Positions 36,450-46,252 of a stretch of 64,000 bases of DNA are shown here, piece after piece (within the stretch, counting starts at the first letter, position 1; each line of letters begins with the position of its first letter). This DNA is from Pasteurella multocida subsp. multocida OH4807 (GTDB taxonomy: Bacteria; Pseudomonadota; Gammaproteobacteria; Enterobacterales; Pasteurellaceae). The notes beneath the pieces are model-generated. The model worked only from the letters and a program-made list of their open reading frames with translations. It did not search any database and was not told the DNA's origin. The position numbers and the translations under genes are program-made. The DNA is taken from NCBI GenBank assembly GCA_000973525.1, contig CP004391.1, forward strand, positions 124,001-188,000. The letters are read 5' to 3'.

Positions 36450-37880
36450 ATGTCCACAACAGGTGATTTCAGCTTTTTTATTTACGATTATGAAAGTTTT
36501 GGAGTTAATCCAGCTTCTGATCGTCCCGCCCAATTTGCCGGTATTCGCACTGACATTGACTTCAATATTATTGGTGAACCAGTGATGTTGTATTGCAAAC
36601 AAACTAACGATTATTTGCCTGCGCCAGAAGCTGTTTTAGTGACGGGTATTACACCACAAGAATGTAATGAAAAGGGGATTGCTGAACCCGAATTTGCTGA
36701 GCGAATTTTGAAAGAATTTAGCCAGCCAAATACTTGTGTAATGGGATTTAACAATATTCGTTATGACGATGAAATGACCCGTTATACGTTTTACCGTAAT
36801 TTTATTGACCCTTATGAATACAGTTGGAAAAACGGCAATTCGCGTTGGGATTTGTTAGATCTTGTACGTGCTTGTTATGCACTTCGTCCTGATGGCATTA
36901 ATTGGGCTTATGATGAGGACGGCATGCCATCATTTCGCCTGGAAAAATTAACGCAAGCAAACGGCATAGAGCATAGTAATGCGCACGATGCCATGGCGGA
37001 TGTTTATGCAACGATTGCAATGGCAAAACTGATCAAAGAAAAACAACCAAAACTCTTTCAGTTCTTCTTTGAAAATCGTGGAAAAAAAGAAATTGAAAAC
37101 TTAATTGATGTGACAAATATGACGCCTTTAGTCCATGTGTCAGGGATGTTGGGCAATTATCGTGGCAATACCGCTTGGGTTGCGCCAATAGTATGGCATC
37201 CTACAAATAAAAATGCCGTGATTGTTTGTGACTTGTCAGCCAATCTCGATAATTTATTGACAAAAAGTGCGGATGAATTACGTCAGAATTTATACACGCC
37301 CAAAACAGAACTTTTAGAGAAAGGAATTTTGCCTGTTCCATTAAAACTGGTTCACATCAATAAATGTCCAATTTTGGCGCCTGCTAAAGTGTTATTACCA
37401 GAGAATGCGCAACGCTTAGGAATTGATAGAGCATTCTGCTTGCAAAATCTACAACGTTTAAAAAACTCCGCCAATATTCGTGACATTGTCACAGATATTT
37501 TTACCAATGAAGATAAGGTGTTTGAACCGAGTTTAAATGTAGAAACTGAATTGTATAGTGGATTCTTTGACTTTAGCGATAAAAACAATATGGCGATTTT
37601 GAGAACCTTACCAGCAGATAAACTTGCTGATCATGGTTTAGCATTCAAAGATAAACGTATCCCTGAATTATTATTTCATTATCGAGCAAGACATTATTTC
37701 GGTACATTAACACGTGCAGAGCAAATCAAATGGCAAAAATACCGCCATAAGAAACTCGATCAAAGTGCGGTCGAATTTGAACAAAGTTTGCAGCGTCTAA
37801 TTGAAGAGAATCAAAACCATCCAGAGAATTTGGAGTTATTACAGAAAGTTTATGAATATGGTGCAAAATTATTGGCATAA
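36450..37880 (+). CDS. sbcB: Exodeoxyribonuclease I
   Basis: A 3'-5' single-strand DNA exonuclease acting in recombination and mismatch repair. It has 476 residues. The DEDDh nuclease domain carries Asp13 and Glu15 in FFIYDYESFG, the Asp in GNSRWDLLDLVRA or the preceding NNIRYDDEM block, and His/Asp in SNAHDAMADVYAT. An SH3-like region and the helical extension typical of ExoI follow (FDFSDKNNMAILRTLPADKL, RYHKK-like YRHKKLDQ). The chosen ATG at 36450 gives the MSTTGDFSFF start close to the family N-terminus. Two uptake cores lie nearby, one in the leader and one near the 3' end. Confidence 0.94.
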   Translation: MSTTGDFSFFIYDYESFGVNPASDRPAQFAGIRTDIDFNIIGEPVMLYCKQTNDYLPAPEAVLVTGITPQECNEKGIAEPEFAERILKEFSQPNTCVMGFNNIRYDDEMTRYTFYRNFIDPYEYSWKNGNSRWDLLDLVRACYALRPDGINWAYDEDGMPSFRLEKLTQANGIEHSNAHDAMADVYATIAMAKLIKEKQPKLFQFFFENRGKKEIENLIDVTNMTPLVHVSGMLGNYRGNTAWVAPIVWHPTNKNAVIVCDLSANLDNLLTKSADELRQNLYTPKTELLEKGILPVPLKLVHINKCPILAPAKVLLPENAQRLGIDRAFCLQNLQRLKNSANIRDIVTDIFTNEDKVFEPSLNVETELYSGFFDFSDKNNMAILRTLPADKLADHGLAFKDKRIPELLFHYRARHYFGTLTRAEQIKWQKYRHKKLDQSAVEFEQSLQRLIEENQNHPENLELLQKVYEYGAKLLA

Positions 37881-37964
37881 ACAGTGATAACGCTAGGAAA
37901 ATAATCCAATACATTCATTCACATAACATCTTAGATTTTACGTAGCGCAATCAATATAAATAAA

Positions 37965-37997
37965 GCTGTAACGAAAGAAACGTTACGGCTTTTTTAT
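37965..37997 (+). terminator. sbcB terminator
   Basis: A 9-bp stem with one G-U pair (37965-37973 with 37981-37989), a 7-nt loop and a seven-T run lies 85 nt after sbcB. Confidence 0.85.
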
Positions 37998-38526
37998 TTT
38001 CTTTTAACCCTTAAAAAGCAAATCTATATTTAACTTTAGCTTACATTTTGAATTTATCAGGGTATAAGTACATGAAAATATCTGTGACAAGGCTTAACGA
38101 ATAGCTGATTGAGTCTTGGTTAACTAGTAAATGTGACTTGTGCATAAGTCTGTGATTTACTTACTCCGTAGCTCTCACTAACCTGATAACTAATTTCGCA
38201 TAATGTATATTATGTTAAATTAAATACTTGTGTGACATTGTTATTGCATAGGTAAACCACCCTCTGTATGAATTGGTATTTGGGAATATAATTTTAAGAA
38301 AAGCTAATGTAGCTAAACTTAATTTAGCTGGCTTCTGTTTTATTGTTTTATATGGAAAGAAATTAAATGCTTTCCCATAAAAAATATGAAAGGCTTATAA
38401 GAAAAATATATTGGTAACGCTACGTGAAATCTGAGAAATAAAATGGCTCATTATAGGTCAGATTTTAAAAATGAAATTTTATGAAATAGCTTTAGGATTT
38501 GTGACAGTGTCATCTGGATGTGAATA

Positions 38527-38563
38527 AAAAACCACCTTTGTATGAGTACAAAGATGGTTTTTC
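38527..38563 (-). terminator. Terminator of the leftward membrane-protein gene
   Basis: A 14-bp stem with one mismatch (38528-38541 region with 38547-38560) and a short loop has A and T runs on the two sides. It lies 25 nt past the stop at 38588. Confidence 0.8.
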
Positions 38564-38587
38564 TTTAAATTTATCAATCTTGCTTTT

Positions 38588-39229
38588 TTAGAATGGTTGA
38601 TTCGCTTCTCTGACCAAAATCCCCCATTCTTGCGATGCAGATTCAAACACCTCTTTTTGATTTTCTAAAATCGCAATTAAACAGTAAGAATCACCATTGG
38701 TTTCTGCATTGTATAAAAGCACGCCTTGTGTCTGAAAATATTCATAGGCGATTTTCATCAGAGCTTCTGGTAAATCTTCTTCTAAATTTTTTTGCGTCCA
38801 TTCGATGTCTTCTATGTAATGAAACTCTGCAATTTTACCAACGCGCCAGATAAATTCCTCACTATCACGCCAATCAATAAAAAAGAGTTCTGCATCATTC
38901 GGCAAATGTTCTGATAAAGCAAAATTGAGCAATTCTTCTGGTTTCCAACTCGCCTGATCCCCTAATTTACTTATAATTTCGTCTGCTAAGTTTTCAAAAC
39001 GATAAATAGCTTTTAGCCATTGGCGAAAATTTTCTTTATCTGAAGCTGTTTCGTCTCCAAATAGAATACGCACGATAAGACAAGGCATTATAAAAAAGAA
39101 AGTGAGAAAAACAGAACTTAATCTCATCAAAAATGAAGGTTCTTTATCGATGAATAAACTTTTTATGGCAGCAAAAGGCAGTATAAAGAAGGTGATAAGT
39201 GCAGTGATAATGCGCTGAAAACAATTCAT
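38588..39229 (-). CDS. Uncharacterised membrane-anchored protein
   Basis: I do not recognise the family with certainty. The protein has 213 residues. Two hydrophobic helices lie at about 8-26 and 35-58, so it is probably an inner-membrane protein with a cytoplasmic C-terminal domain of about 150 residues. That domain is acidic and rich in aromatic residues (LLNFALSEHLPNDAELFFID, WRDSEEFIWRVGKIAEF, GILVREANQPF). No catalytic motif or metal site stands out. It is transcribed alone, opposite to sbcB and to yqjD, with its own terminator. The codon use looks like that of neighbouring genes. Confidence 0.65.
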   Translation of the reverse strand: MNCFQRIITALITFFILPFAAIKSLFIDKEPSFLMRLSSVFLTFFFIMPCLIVRILFGDETASDKENFRQWLKAIYRFENLADEIISKLGDQASWKPEELLNFALSEHLPNDAELFFIDWRDSEEFIWRVGKIAEFHYIEDIEWTQKNLEEDLPEALMKIAYEYFQTQGVLLYNAETNGDSYCLIAILENQKEVFESASQEWGILVREANQPF

Positions 39230-39391
39230 TTGAGTTCCTATATAAACAATAATACGGCTTCTAATATAGCCTAAAAATTAGCTGATATATAGCCTGTTTT
39301 TTTATGGGGGTTTATTGCCGTTATTTCAGCAAAAATAAGCTAAATTATTTAAAAATAGGGATTATTTTAGCGTATTTTTCACTCCATTAAT

Positions 39392-39421
39392 TTGACATTT
39401 TGATCTAGATCAGTTTACTAT
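39392..39421 (+). promoter_or_regulatory. yqjD promoter with FNR-like box in the spacer
   Basis: A perfect -35 TTGACA (39392-39397) and TACTAT (39416-39421) are spaced 18 bp. Between them TTGATCTAGATCAG (39400-39413) matches the FNR consensus TTGAT-N4-ATCAA at 9 of 10 positions. If this is the promoter used, FNR bound there would repress. If a promoter further right is used, the box would sit in an activating position. Confidence 0.5.
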
Positions 39422-39484
39422 GGTTATGTCTAGCTTATTTTTCAGGCTAGATCATTCCTTAAAAATTAATGGAGGTATCTATAA

Positions 39485-39796
39485 ATGAGTAAAGAATTCG
39501 ATAAGAAACGTGATGAGTTATTAAGTGAAATCCGTGATATTTTAGACAATGCGGAAGAGCTTTTTGATGAAAAATCAAAAGCAGGTGCGGATGAACTCAA
39601 AAAACTTAAATCGAGTCTTGATTCACGAGTTTCTAAATTACAGAAACAATTCGGTTCATTAAAAGAGGATGCTGTAGCGGGAACGAAAGAAGTTATCAAG
39701 CAAACTGATGAATTAGTGCAAGACAATCCTTATAAAGCGATTGGTGTTGCTGGAGTGATTGGTTTATTGTTAGGTGTCTTAATCTCTAAGAGATAA
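39485..39796 (+). CDS. yqjD: YqjD/ElaB-type DUF883 membrane-anchored protein
   Basis: A 103-residue protein with a long amphipathic, highly charged helix (about 1-75, coiled-coil-like: KKRDELLSEIRDILDNAEEL) and a C-terminal transmembrane helix with GVAGVIGLLLGVLISKR. This is the DUF883 pattern of E. coli YqjD, ElaB and YgaM, inner-membrane proteins that bind stationary-phase ribosomes through the N-terminal part (known for E. coli YqjD). RBS GGAGG lies 9 nt upstream. It is followed by a terminator and then yqjE and yqjK, the same order as in E. coli. Confidence 0.87.
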   Translation: MSKEFDKKRDELLSEIRDILDNAEELFDEKSKAGADELKKLKSSLDSRVSKLQKQFGSLKEDAVAGTKEVIKQTDELVQDNPYKAIGVAGVIGLLLGVLISKR

Positions 39797-39810
39797 GTCT
39801 TTACCGTTGT

Positions 39811-39836
39811 AAAAGGCTACAGTATGTAGCCTTTTC
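39811..39836 (+). terminator. Terminator between yqjD and yqjE
   Basis: A perfect 11-bp stem (39811-39821 with 39825-39835) with a 3-nt loop and short T-run lies 15 nt after yqjD. It probably makes yqjD mRNA more abundant than the distal genes. Confidence 0.8.
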
Positions 39837-39855
39837 TTACAATTTAGGACGATAA

Positions 39856-40263
39856 ATGCAAATTTTACAGAAAGTTAAAAACATTACCCTAACCTCATTA
39901 GAGCTGATTCACGTTCGTTTAGAAATGGCGAGAATTGAGCTTGTTGAACAAAAGAATTTTCTTGTAACCTTGTTTACAGCATTATTCTTGATCTTAATTT
40001 TATTATTAATTTCTTTTATAAGTTTATTGTTTGGCTTAAATAGTGTTATTGCACCAGAAATTAAACACCTTGTTTTCTTTGGTATAAGTGCGGGTGCTTT
40101 TTTAATTATTTTGATTTTATTACTGGTAATGCGTAATACCGTAACAAAACAACGTAATTTTATGGTGACTACCCTGGCTGAAGTGAAAAATGATATTCAA
40201 GCACTGAAAGGTGCTTTAGGCAGTCAAGCCAAGAAAGAACCTAGTGATACGGAGCTTTTATGA
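39856..40263 (+). CDS. yqjE: YqjE-like phage-holin-family membrane protein
   Basis: A 135-residue protein with an amphipathic N-terminal helix (LTSLELIHVRLEMARIELVEQK), two hydrophobic helices (about 37-60 and 72-95) and a hydrophilic C-terminal tail. This is the layout of the YqjE (DUF1469) family, which always accompanies YqjD. Function is not established in any organism to my knowledge. Its TGA overlaps the next ATG (ATGA at 40260-40263), so it is translationally coupled to the following gene. Confidence 0.82.
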   Translation: MQILQKVKNITLTSLELIHVRLEMARIELVEQKNFLVTLFTALFLILILLLISFISLLFGLNSVIAPEIKHLVFFGISAGAFLIILILLLVMRNTVTKQRNFMVTTLAEVKNDIQALKGALGSQAKKEPSDTELL

Positions 40264-40538
40264 AAACAGAACTTGATGAAGAAAAAGAATTATTAATTAT
40301 GAAGGGAGATGCATTGCGTATGAAACTTTACGGATTAGGCAAAAAACCTAAAGCAGATAATTCGTCTTTTCTCGCAGACTCGGTTTCACAAATCGCATCT
40401 TCATTAAATCAACCTGTTGTTCGCTCTCTTGCGGTGTCTCTTTTGAGCAAAAAACTATTAAGCTCAAAATTTTTGGCTTATTCTGCATTAGGTGCGGTTG
40501 CCTTATTCTTATTAAATAAAGGCGATAAAACAGAGTAA
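40260..40538 (+). CDS. yqjK: YqjK-like small protein
   Basis: A 92-residue protein with a charged N-terminal third (ELDEEKELLIMKGDALRMKL), a middle segment (SVSQIASSLNQPVVRSLAVSLLSKKLLSSK) and a hydrophobic C-terminal helix (FLAYSALGAVALFLLN). Size, layout and position after yqjE match the YqjK family; the sequence is not strongly conserved, so the name rests mainly on context. It ends just before a bidirectional terminator shared with topA. Confidence 0.68.
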   Translation: MKTELDEEKELLIMKGDALRMKLYGLGKKPKADNSSFLADSVSQIASSLNQPVVRSLAVSLLSKKLLSSKFLAYSALGAVALFLLNKGDKTE

Positions 40539-40555
40539 ACATTGATTCAAAAAAG

Positions 40556-40586
40556 AAAAGGCTAGAAATTACTCTAGCCTTTTTTA
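40556..40586. terminator. Bidirectional terminator, yqjK / topA
   Basis: A 10-bp stem (40557-40566 with 40573-40582) with a 6-nt loop and A/T runs lies on both sides between convergent genes. Confidence 0.87.
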
Positions 40587-40596
40587 TTTGCGAAAC

Positions 40597-43203
40597 TTAT
40601 TTTTTTCTTTCAACCCATTGGTTATCAAGATAATCGACAATCCACTTAGTCGCTTTTCCATTCTTTTCCGAGGTGACATATTGGCGTTTTTCTTTACGAC
40701 TAAAACGCACAATCGCTTCATTGCCCTCAGGGTCTTGCTGTGGCGCATCTGCTAAATAACGTAATTTTTCCGGTAAACGATCACGATATAATGCTAACTC
40801 AGCCACTTTAGGTGCGCGTGTTTCACGTGATTTCGGGAAGTTGTGTGCTGACATAAACACGCCACTTGCGCCATCACGTAACACAAAATAAGCATCTGAT
40901 TTTTCACATTTTAATTCAGGGAAATGAGTTGGTTCTTCTTTTGGTGGCGCAACTTCCCCACTTTTTAGAATTTTACGGGTGTTATCACAGCTTGTGCAGC
41001 CCATATATTTACCAAAACGACCAAGTTTTAAATGCATATCTGCACCGCATTTATCACATTCTACAATTGGACCGTCATAGCCTTTAATTTTGAAACTTCC
41101 CTGCTCTAATACATAACCATCACAATTTGGGTTATTCCCACAAATATGGATTTTACGTTGTGGATCAATCACATAACTGTCCATTGCTGTGCTACATTTT
41201 GGACAACGTTTACGCTCCATTAGGGCTTTTGTCTCAGAAGATTCATCTAATACGTTTAATAATTCAACTTCGGGGATCAGATTGACTGTTGTTTTACAAC
41301 GTTCTTTTGGTGGCAATGCATAGCCAGAACAGCCTAAGAATACGCCAGTACTTGCAGTGCGAATTGCCATTTTGCGACCACAAGTTGGGCAATCCATATC
41401 TGTTGGAACAAGGCTATTGGGTTTCATTCCACCTTCAAGCTCATCTAATTCTGCTTGCGTGAGTTTTTCAGAGAAATCCTTAAAGAACTGATTTAATTCC
41501 GTTTTCCAGTTTTTCTGACCATTTGCAATTTGGTCTAAAATATCTTCCATATTCGCAGTAAAATCATAACTCATTAAATCTGCGAATGATTGGTTGAGGC
41601 GATCAGTAACAATCTCCCCCATTTTTTCAGCATAAAAACGGCGATTTTCTACACGCACATAACCACGCTCTTGAATGGTTGAAATAATCGCTGCATAAGT
41701 AGATGGACGACCAATGCCACGCTTTTCCAATTCTTTAACTAATGCTGCTTCACTAAAACGTGCAGGCGGTTTAGTGAAATGCTGTTCAGGTAACACATCT
41801 TTTAAGTTAAGTTTATCGTTCACAGACACATTTGGTAATACTTGGTCTTCAGCACTTTTGCTCATTGCTGGCAACACTTTTGTCCAACCATCAAAACGTA
41901 AAATACGCCCTTTCGCTTTTAACTCATAATCGCCCGCTTTGACAGTTAAGGTTGTGCTGTCATATTGTGCCGCTGGCATTTGACAAGCCACAAATTGGCA
42001 CCAAATTAAGTCATACAAGCGAATGGCATCTTTTTCCATACCCACCAAGCTGTCTGCCGATGTATTCACATCAGAAGGACGAATTGCTTCGTGCGCTTCT
42101 TGGGCATTATCTTTACTTGAGTAGAAATTCGGTTTTGCGGGTAAATATTGGTTGCCATAATGTGATTCAATATAACCACGTACCATATTTAAGGCATCTT
42201 GGCTTAAATTGGTTGAATCTGTACGCATATAAGTGATGTAACCCGCTTCATATAAGCGTTGTGCCAACATCATTGTCTTTTTCACACCAAAGCCTAAACG
42301 CGTACTTGCCGTTTGTTGTAACGTTGAGGTAATAAAAGGTGCTTTTGGTTTAGAGCTTGTTGGCTTGGTTTCTAATTCTGAAACGATATAATCCGATTTT
42401 TGTAAGAAATCGACCGCACTTTGGGCGTCTTTTTCATTTTTAGGATCGAATTTTTTACCTTTAAATTGGGTTACTTCTAAGCGAAGATCGTCTTTTGTTT
42501 GAGTTTGAGTAAGAACATCGACTTCCCAATATTCTTCTGGTTGGAAGGCTTTAATTTCGCGCTCACGCTCTACAAGCAATTTAACCGCAACAGATTGTAC
42601 TCGACCTGCAGATAAACCACGAGCCACTTTTTTCCATAATAATGGCGACACCATAAAGCCCACAACACGGTCTAGGAAACGGCGTGTTTGCTGTGCATTG
42701 ACGCGATCTAAATTCAGCTGTTCGGGATTATCAAAGGCTTGTTTAATTGCATTTTTGGTAATTTCATTAAATACCACACGGCTGAAACGTGAATCATCGC
42801 CACCAATCACTTCACGTAAATGCCACGCAATTGCTTCTCCCTCTCTATCCAAATCGGTTGCAAGATAAATATGATCTGATTTTTTAGCAAGTGATTTGAG
42901 TTCTGAAACAACTTTTTCTTTACCTGGTAAAATTTGATAATTGGCTTTCCATTGGTGATAAGGATCAATGCCCATCCGTTTTACTAAGGCATTACGCTCT
43001 TTTTCTTCTTTAATTCTGGCTTTTTCTTCTAAGCTTAATCCTTTGGTTGAGGTCGGTTTTGCTTTTTCACCTGAACTTGTGCCGACTGTTGGTAGATCAC
43101 GAATGTGACCAACACTGGATTTGACCACATAATCATTACCCAGATATTTATTTATCGTCTTTGCTTTTGCAGGCGACTCGACAATCACCAAGGATTTACT
43201 CAT
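40597..43203 (-). CDS. topA: DNA topoisomerase I
   Basis: Type IA topoisomerase relaxing negative supercoils. It has 868 residues. The Toprim domain has [16 protein letters not shown] at the N-terminus and the DxDxE-type motif in [17 protein letters not shown]. The active-site Tyr325 is in [14 protein letters not shown], followed by HEAIRPSD. Three C4 zinc motifs lie near the C-terminus (CPTCGRK..., CPKCSTA..., CDKCGAD...CTSCDN). I start at ATG 43203, which gives the family N-terminus; an upstream TTG at 43224 is rejected. It is divergent from a LysR-type gene. Confidence 0.96.
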   Translation of the reverse strand: MSKSLVIVESPAKAKTINKYLGNDYVVKSSVGHIRDLPTVGTSSGEKAKPTSTKGLSLEEKARIKEEKERNALVKRMGIDPYHQWKANYQILPGKEKVVSELKSLAKKSDHIYLATDLDREGEAIAWHLREVIGGDDSRFSRVVFNEITKNAIKQAFDNPEQLNLDRVNAQQTRRFLDRVVGFMVSPLLWKKVARGLSAGRVQSVAVKLLVEREREIKAFQPEEYWEVDVLTQTQTKDDLRLEVTQFKGKKFDPKNEKDAQSAVDFLQKSDYIVSELETKPTSSKPKAPFITSTLQQTASTRLGFGVKKTMMLAQRLYEAGYITYMRTDSTNLSQDALNMVRGYIESHYGNQYLPAKPNFYSSKDNAQEAHEAIRPSDVNTSADSLVGMEKDAIRLYDLIWCQFVACQMPAAQYDSTTLTVKAGDYELKAKGRILRFDGWTKVLPAMSKSAEDQVLPNVSVNDKLNLKDVLPEQHFTKPPARFSEAALVKELEKRGIGRPSTYAAIISTIQERGYVRVENRRFYAEKMGEIVTDRLNQSFADLMSYDFTANMEDILDQIANGQKNWKTELNQFFKDFSEKLTQAELDELEGGMKPNSLVPTDMDCPTCGRKMAIRTASTGVFLGCSGYALPPKERCKTTVNLIPEVELLNVLDESSETKALMERKRCPKCSTAMDSYVIDPQRKIHICGNNPNCDGYVLEQGSFKIKGYDGPIVECDKCGADMHLKLGRFGKYMGCTSCDNTRKILKSGEVAPPKEEPTHFPELKCEKSDAYFVLRDGASGVFMSAHNFPKSRETRAPKVAELALYRDRLPEKLRYLADAPQQDPEGNEAIVRFSRKEKRQYVTSEKNGKATKWIVDYLDNQWVERKK

Positions 43204-43235
43204 TCTATTACCCAATTTACTCAAATTTATATAAA

Positions 43236-43258
43236 ATAGTGGCTATATTGCTAACTAT
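43236..43258. promoter_or_regulatory. Possible LysR-type binding dyad, topA / lysR region
   Basis: ATAGT and ACTAT form an inverted repeat with 13 bp between them, in the 95-bp divergent region 40 bp before the regulator. LysR-type proteins commonly bind such dyads beside their own gene. The match is short and may be chance. Confidence 0.3.
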
Positions 43259-43298
43259 CTGCGATAAGGTCAACTCTTTTTTTTAAAAAGGTCTATAA

Positions 43299-44201
43299 AT
43301 GGATAAACTCAATGCGATTTCGGTTTTCTGTAAAGTGGTTGAAACTCAGAGCTTTACACAAGCAGCCGCACAACAAAATATATCGGTTGCGATGGCAAGT
43401 AAATTAGTTTCGCAGTTAGAAGAACAACTCAAAACACGTTTATTACAACGTACAACTAGAAAAATTTCCCCAACAGAAGCGGGACTCCTCTATTATCAAC
43501 ATTGCAAACCGATTTTAGTTGAATTAGAAGATGCGGAATCCAGTATCAGTAATTTATCCACATCATTACAAGGAACACTAACTGTTTCCGTTCCTCGTGA
43601 TTTTGGTTTACTTTTTATTACGCCTAATCTGTCACAATTTATTCAGACGCATCCCAATTTACATATGGAAATTGAATTTAATGATCGCCTCGTCGATTTG
43701 GTTGCAGAAGGCTATGATATTGCGTTAAGAATTGGTGCTCTCCAAGACAGCTCTCTCGTCGCGAAACGTATTGCGTCTGTTTCTACTCTCTTGGTCGCGT
43801 CACCTGCGTATTTGGCTAAACATGGAACCCCAACTTCACCAGAGGCACTTCAACATCATGATTGTCTTTTGTACAAGGCGGCAGGGAACCAAATTTATTG
43901 GGAGTTTCACGATGGTAAACATATACAGCGCTTAAAAATGCGCTCAAAATTAGTCTGCAATAATGGCTTAACGTTAGCAGAACTCGCTAAATCGGGGTTA
44001 GGGATTATCAATACGCCACGTTTTTTTGTAGACCAAGCATTGCGTACTGGTGAGTTAGTTGAGATCTTACCAGAATATCATCAGCAAAAATTAGATATAC
44101 ATCTGGTTTATCCACATCGTCGGCATTTGCCTGCAAAAACAAAAGCCTTTATCACTTTCATTCAAGGATTAGGACTTTGTGAAACAGAAAATAACAATTG
44201 A
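43299..44201 (+). CDS. LysR-family transcriptional regulator
   Basis: A 300-residue regulator. The N-terminal winged helix-turn-helix (1-60: ISVFCKVVETQSFTQAAAQQNISVAMASKLVSQLEEQLKTRLLQRTTRK) is of the CrgA/AaeR-like subgroup, and the periplasmic-binding-protein-like sensor domain spans about 90-295, with YDIALRIGALQDSSLVAKR as a typical subgroup motif. The target genes and inducer are unknown; the divergent neighbour is topA, which is not an obvious target. The convergent rnm gene ends only 15 bp away. Confidence 0.88.
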   Translation: MDKLNAISVFCKVVETQSFTQAAAQQNISVAMASKLVSQLEEQLKTRLLQRTTRKISPTEAGLLYYQHCKPILVELEDAESSISNLSTSLQGTLTVSVPRDFGLLFITPNLSQFIQTHPNLHMEIEFNDRLVDLVAEGYDIALRIGALQDSSLVAKRIASVSTLLVASPAYLAKHGTPTSPEALQHHDCLLYKAAGNQIYWEFHDGKHIQRLKMRSKLVCNNGLTLAELAKSGLGIINTPRFFVDQALRTGELVEILPEYHQQKLDIHLVYPHRRHLPAKTKAFITFIQGLGLCETENNN

Positions 44202-44216
44202 TACATCACATTATGG

Positions 44217-45041
44217 TTAAAGGTGTAACCAAACTGGCTCACAGCCTTCTGGTAAGGCAAGGGATTGACCTAGCTCAATCCATCCACAAGGAAAGTGGAA
44301 ATCTGACCCTACCGAGCTTAATAATTCATTTTCCTTTGCCCATTTAGCTAATAGCAAGCGTTGATCTTTAGTTTGTCCACAGCCAGATACTTCAAGACCA
44401 TCACCACCCCATTGTTTAAAATCTGCGATCAGTTTTTTCACCCATTTTGTTGTCATTGTATAGCGTAAGGGATGCGCTAATACCGTGAATCCCCCTGCTT
44501 GATGAATAGTTTCAATTGCCGTTGGAATATCACACCATTGTGCTTTCACATAGCACGATTTACCTTGCGATAGATATTTCTTAAATGCCTGATTTTCATT
44601 GGCCACTTTGCCAATTTGCACTAATAAACGCGCATAATGGGCACGTGTTACTTCACCTGTGGCGAGTTTTTTCGCTTCGTCAAAGGCATTCAGTACACCG
44701 ACTTTCGCCAGTTTCTCACCTATTTTCACCGCTCTTTGATGACGTAATTCTGCTTGTTGGTGTAAAAGTGCGGTCATTTTTTCACAATTTTCATCAAAAC
44801 CTAAGCCAACGATATGGATGGCACGATTTTCCCAATTTGTTGAAATCTCTACGCCAGTGATTAATTGAATGCCTTGTTGGCTCGCAGCTTGTTTTGCTTC
44901 AGCAATGCCTGAAACGGTATCGTGATCCGTAAGTGCCAAAACATTAACGCCTTTTTCAACCGCTCTGCTTACCACTTCTGTCGGCGATAAAACACCATCA
45001 GAGGCTGTACTGTGGCAATGCAAGTCATAAATTGTTGTCAT
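44217..45041 (-). CDS. rnm: PHP-domain 5'-3' exoribonuclease RNase AM
   Basis: A 274-residue PHP phosphoesterase. Metal-binding motifs are in order: DLHCHSTASDG (N-terminus), LTDHDTVSG, GVEIS, a His in VTRAHYARLL, VLAHPLRY and GSDFHFP near the C-terminus. E. coli RNase AM (YciV, formerly TrpH) has this architecture; it removes nucleotides from short RNA ends and matures the 5' ends of rRNAs. Earlier annotation as a trp-related protein came only from gene position in E. coli. It follows pyrD on the same strand after a terminator. Confidence 0.88.
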   Translation of the reverse strand: MTTIYDLHCHSTASDGVLSPTEVVSRAVEKGVNVLALTDHDTVSGIAEAKQAASQQGIQLITGVEISTNWENRAIHIVGLGFDENCEKMTALLHQQAELRHQRAVKIGEKLAKVGVLNAFDEAKKLATGEVTRAHYARLLVQIGKVANENQAFKKYLSQGKSCYVKAQWCDIPTAIETIHQAGGFTVLAHPLRYTMTTKWVKKLIADFKQWGGDGLEVSGCGQTKDQRLLLAKWAKENELLSSVGSDFHFPCGWIELGQSLALPEGCEPVWLHL

Positions 45042-45057
45042 TTTTTGTTCCTAAATA

Positions 45058-45096
45058 AAAAGTGCGGTCATTTTTTGAGAAATTTTCCGCACTTTA
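45058..45096 (-). terminator. pyrD terminator with uptake signal
   Basis: AAAAGTGCGG (45058-45067) pairs with CCGCACTTT (45087-45095). Read leftward it is followed by TTTTTATTT. It lies 18 nt past the pyrD stop. Confidence 0.78.
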
Positions 45097-45113
45097 TGAA
45101 TAACTATGGCGAA

Positions 45114-46133
45114 TTATTTGATGGCTTCAACTAATTGTTTAATTAAGTTTGGACCGTGATAAATCAAACCTGAATAAAGTTGTAATAATTCTGCGCCCGC
45201 ATTGATTTTTTCTTTGGCATTTTCCACACCGTCAATGCCGCCACTGCCAATAATTGGAATGTTATCTTTTAGTTCTTGGTGTAAACGCGCGATAATTTCC
45301 GTACTTTTATGCTGTAATGGTTTACCACTTAAACCACCTTGTTGTTCTGCATTTTTAAGACCGTTCACCGTATCACGTGAAATGGTCGTATTAGTTGCAA
45401 TCACGCCGTCCATTTTGTGACGTTGTAGCGTATCGGCAATTTGCACCAACTCTGCTTCTGTTAAATCTGGGGCAATTTTCACTGCAATTGGCACATATTT
45501 ATTATATTGCTGGGTTAAAATTTGCTGTCTTTCTTTTACACCTTGTAATAAATCGTCTAACGCATCGCCATATTGTAATTGACGTAAACCTGGTGAGTTT
45601 GGAGAAGAAATGTTGATTGTGATGTAATCAGCGTAATTATAGGCTTTATTTAAACAGAAAATGTAATCCGCTTTGCCGTTTTCTACACTGGTAAAGGTAT
45701 TTTTACCAATATTAATGCCTAAGATACCGTCGTATTTTGCTTGTTTGACATTTTCAATCAAATAATCAATACCGTAATTATTGAAACCGTTACGATTAAT
45801 AATGCCCTCTGCTTCGGGCAAACGGAACTGGCGTGGTTTCGGGTTACCGTCTTGCGCCAATGGGGTCACTGTACCAACCTCAATAAAGCCAAAGCCCATT
45901 GCACCAAAACCGTCAATCGCTTCGCCATTTTTATCTGCACCTGCAGCTAAGCCAATCGGATTTTTAAATTGTAGCCCCATTACTGTTTTTGGAGAACCTG
46001 CTGGACAAGCTAAAATCGTTTTTAAAATAGGATTTAAAGGCGATTTGCCAATTACTTTTAAGGTTTGAATAGTAAGATTGTGTGCTTTTTCAGCATCAAG
46101 GGAAAAGAGTGCCTTGCGGACTAATGAATACAT
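45114..46133 (-). CDS. pyrD: Dihydroorotate dehydrogenase (quinone), class 2
   Basis: Membrane-associated flavoprotein of pyrimidine synthesis, oxidising dihydroorotate with quinone. It has 339 residues. The N-terminal amphipathic part [21 protein letters not shown] marks class 2. The FMN barrel has [23 protein letters not shown], the catalytic Ser in [25 protein letters not shown], and the phosphate-binding IIGSGGIDG near the C-terminus. It is monocistronic: a terminator separates it from rnm and a gap of about 170 bp separates it from pepN. Confidence 0.95.
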   Translation of the reverse strand: MYSLVRKALFSLDAEKAHNLTIQTLKVIGKSPLNPILKTILACPAGSPKTVMGLQFKNPIGLAAGADKNGEAIDGFGAMGFGFIEVGTVTPLAQDGNPKPRQFRLPEAEGIINRNGFNNYGIDYLIENVKQAKYDGILGINIGKNTFTSVENGKADYIFCLNKAYNYADYITINISSPNSPGLRQLQYGDALDDLLQGVKERQQILTQQYNKYVPIAVKIAPDLTEAELVQIADTLQRHKMDGVIATNTTISRDTVNGLKNAEQQGGLSGKPLQHKSTEIIARLHQELKDNIPIIGSGGIDGVENAKEKINAGAELLQLYSGLIYHGPNLIKQLVEAIK

Positions 46134-46252
46134 ACTCGTTTATCTCTCTGGATAGTTTAACTGTGAATACGCGCGGAATTATACGCTTTTCGGGATAAAA
46201 AGTAATGAAAAAATACGATTATTTTGAGTGAATTAAGTGGAAATCACTAATA

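Larger units (their letters stand above)
37881..38587. other. Gene-poor region after sbcB
   Basis: These 707 bases hold two terminators (37965-37997 and 38527-38563) and, between them, about 530 AT-rich bases with no convincing gene on either strand. Several fragments resemble one another: TGTGAC followed by TTG/TGTC motifs recurs at about 38081, 38131, 38230 and 38499, and the segment near 38251-38280 looks like a degraded copy of the terminator region at 38528-38550. This suggests an old duplication or a decayed locus. Confidence 0.45.

Noticed and set aside
37881-38587. Search for tRNA or other stable RNA genes in the long gap
   Set aside because: No cloverleaf with a TTCGA-type T-arm or CCA end was seen; only terminators are clear.
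43204-43224. Seven-residue extension of TopA from a TTG codon
   Set aside because: [16 protein letters not shown] from 43203 is the family start and the TTG has no ribosome site.
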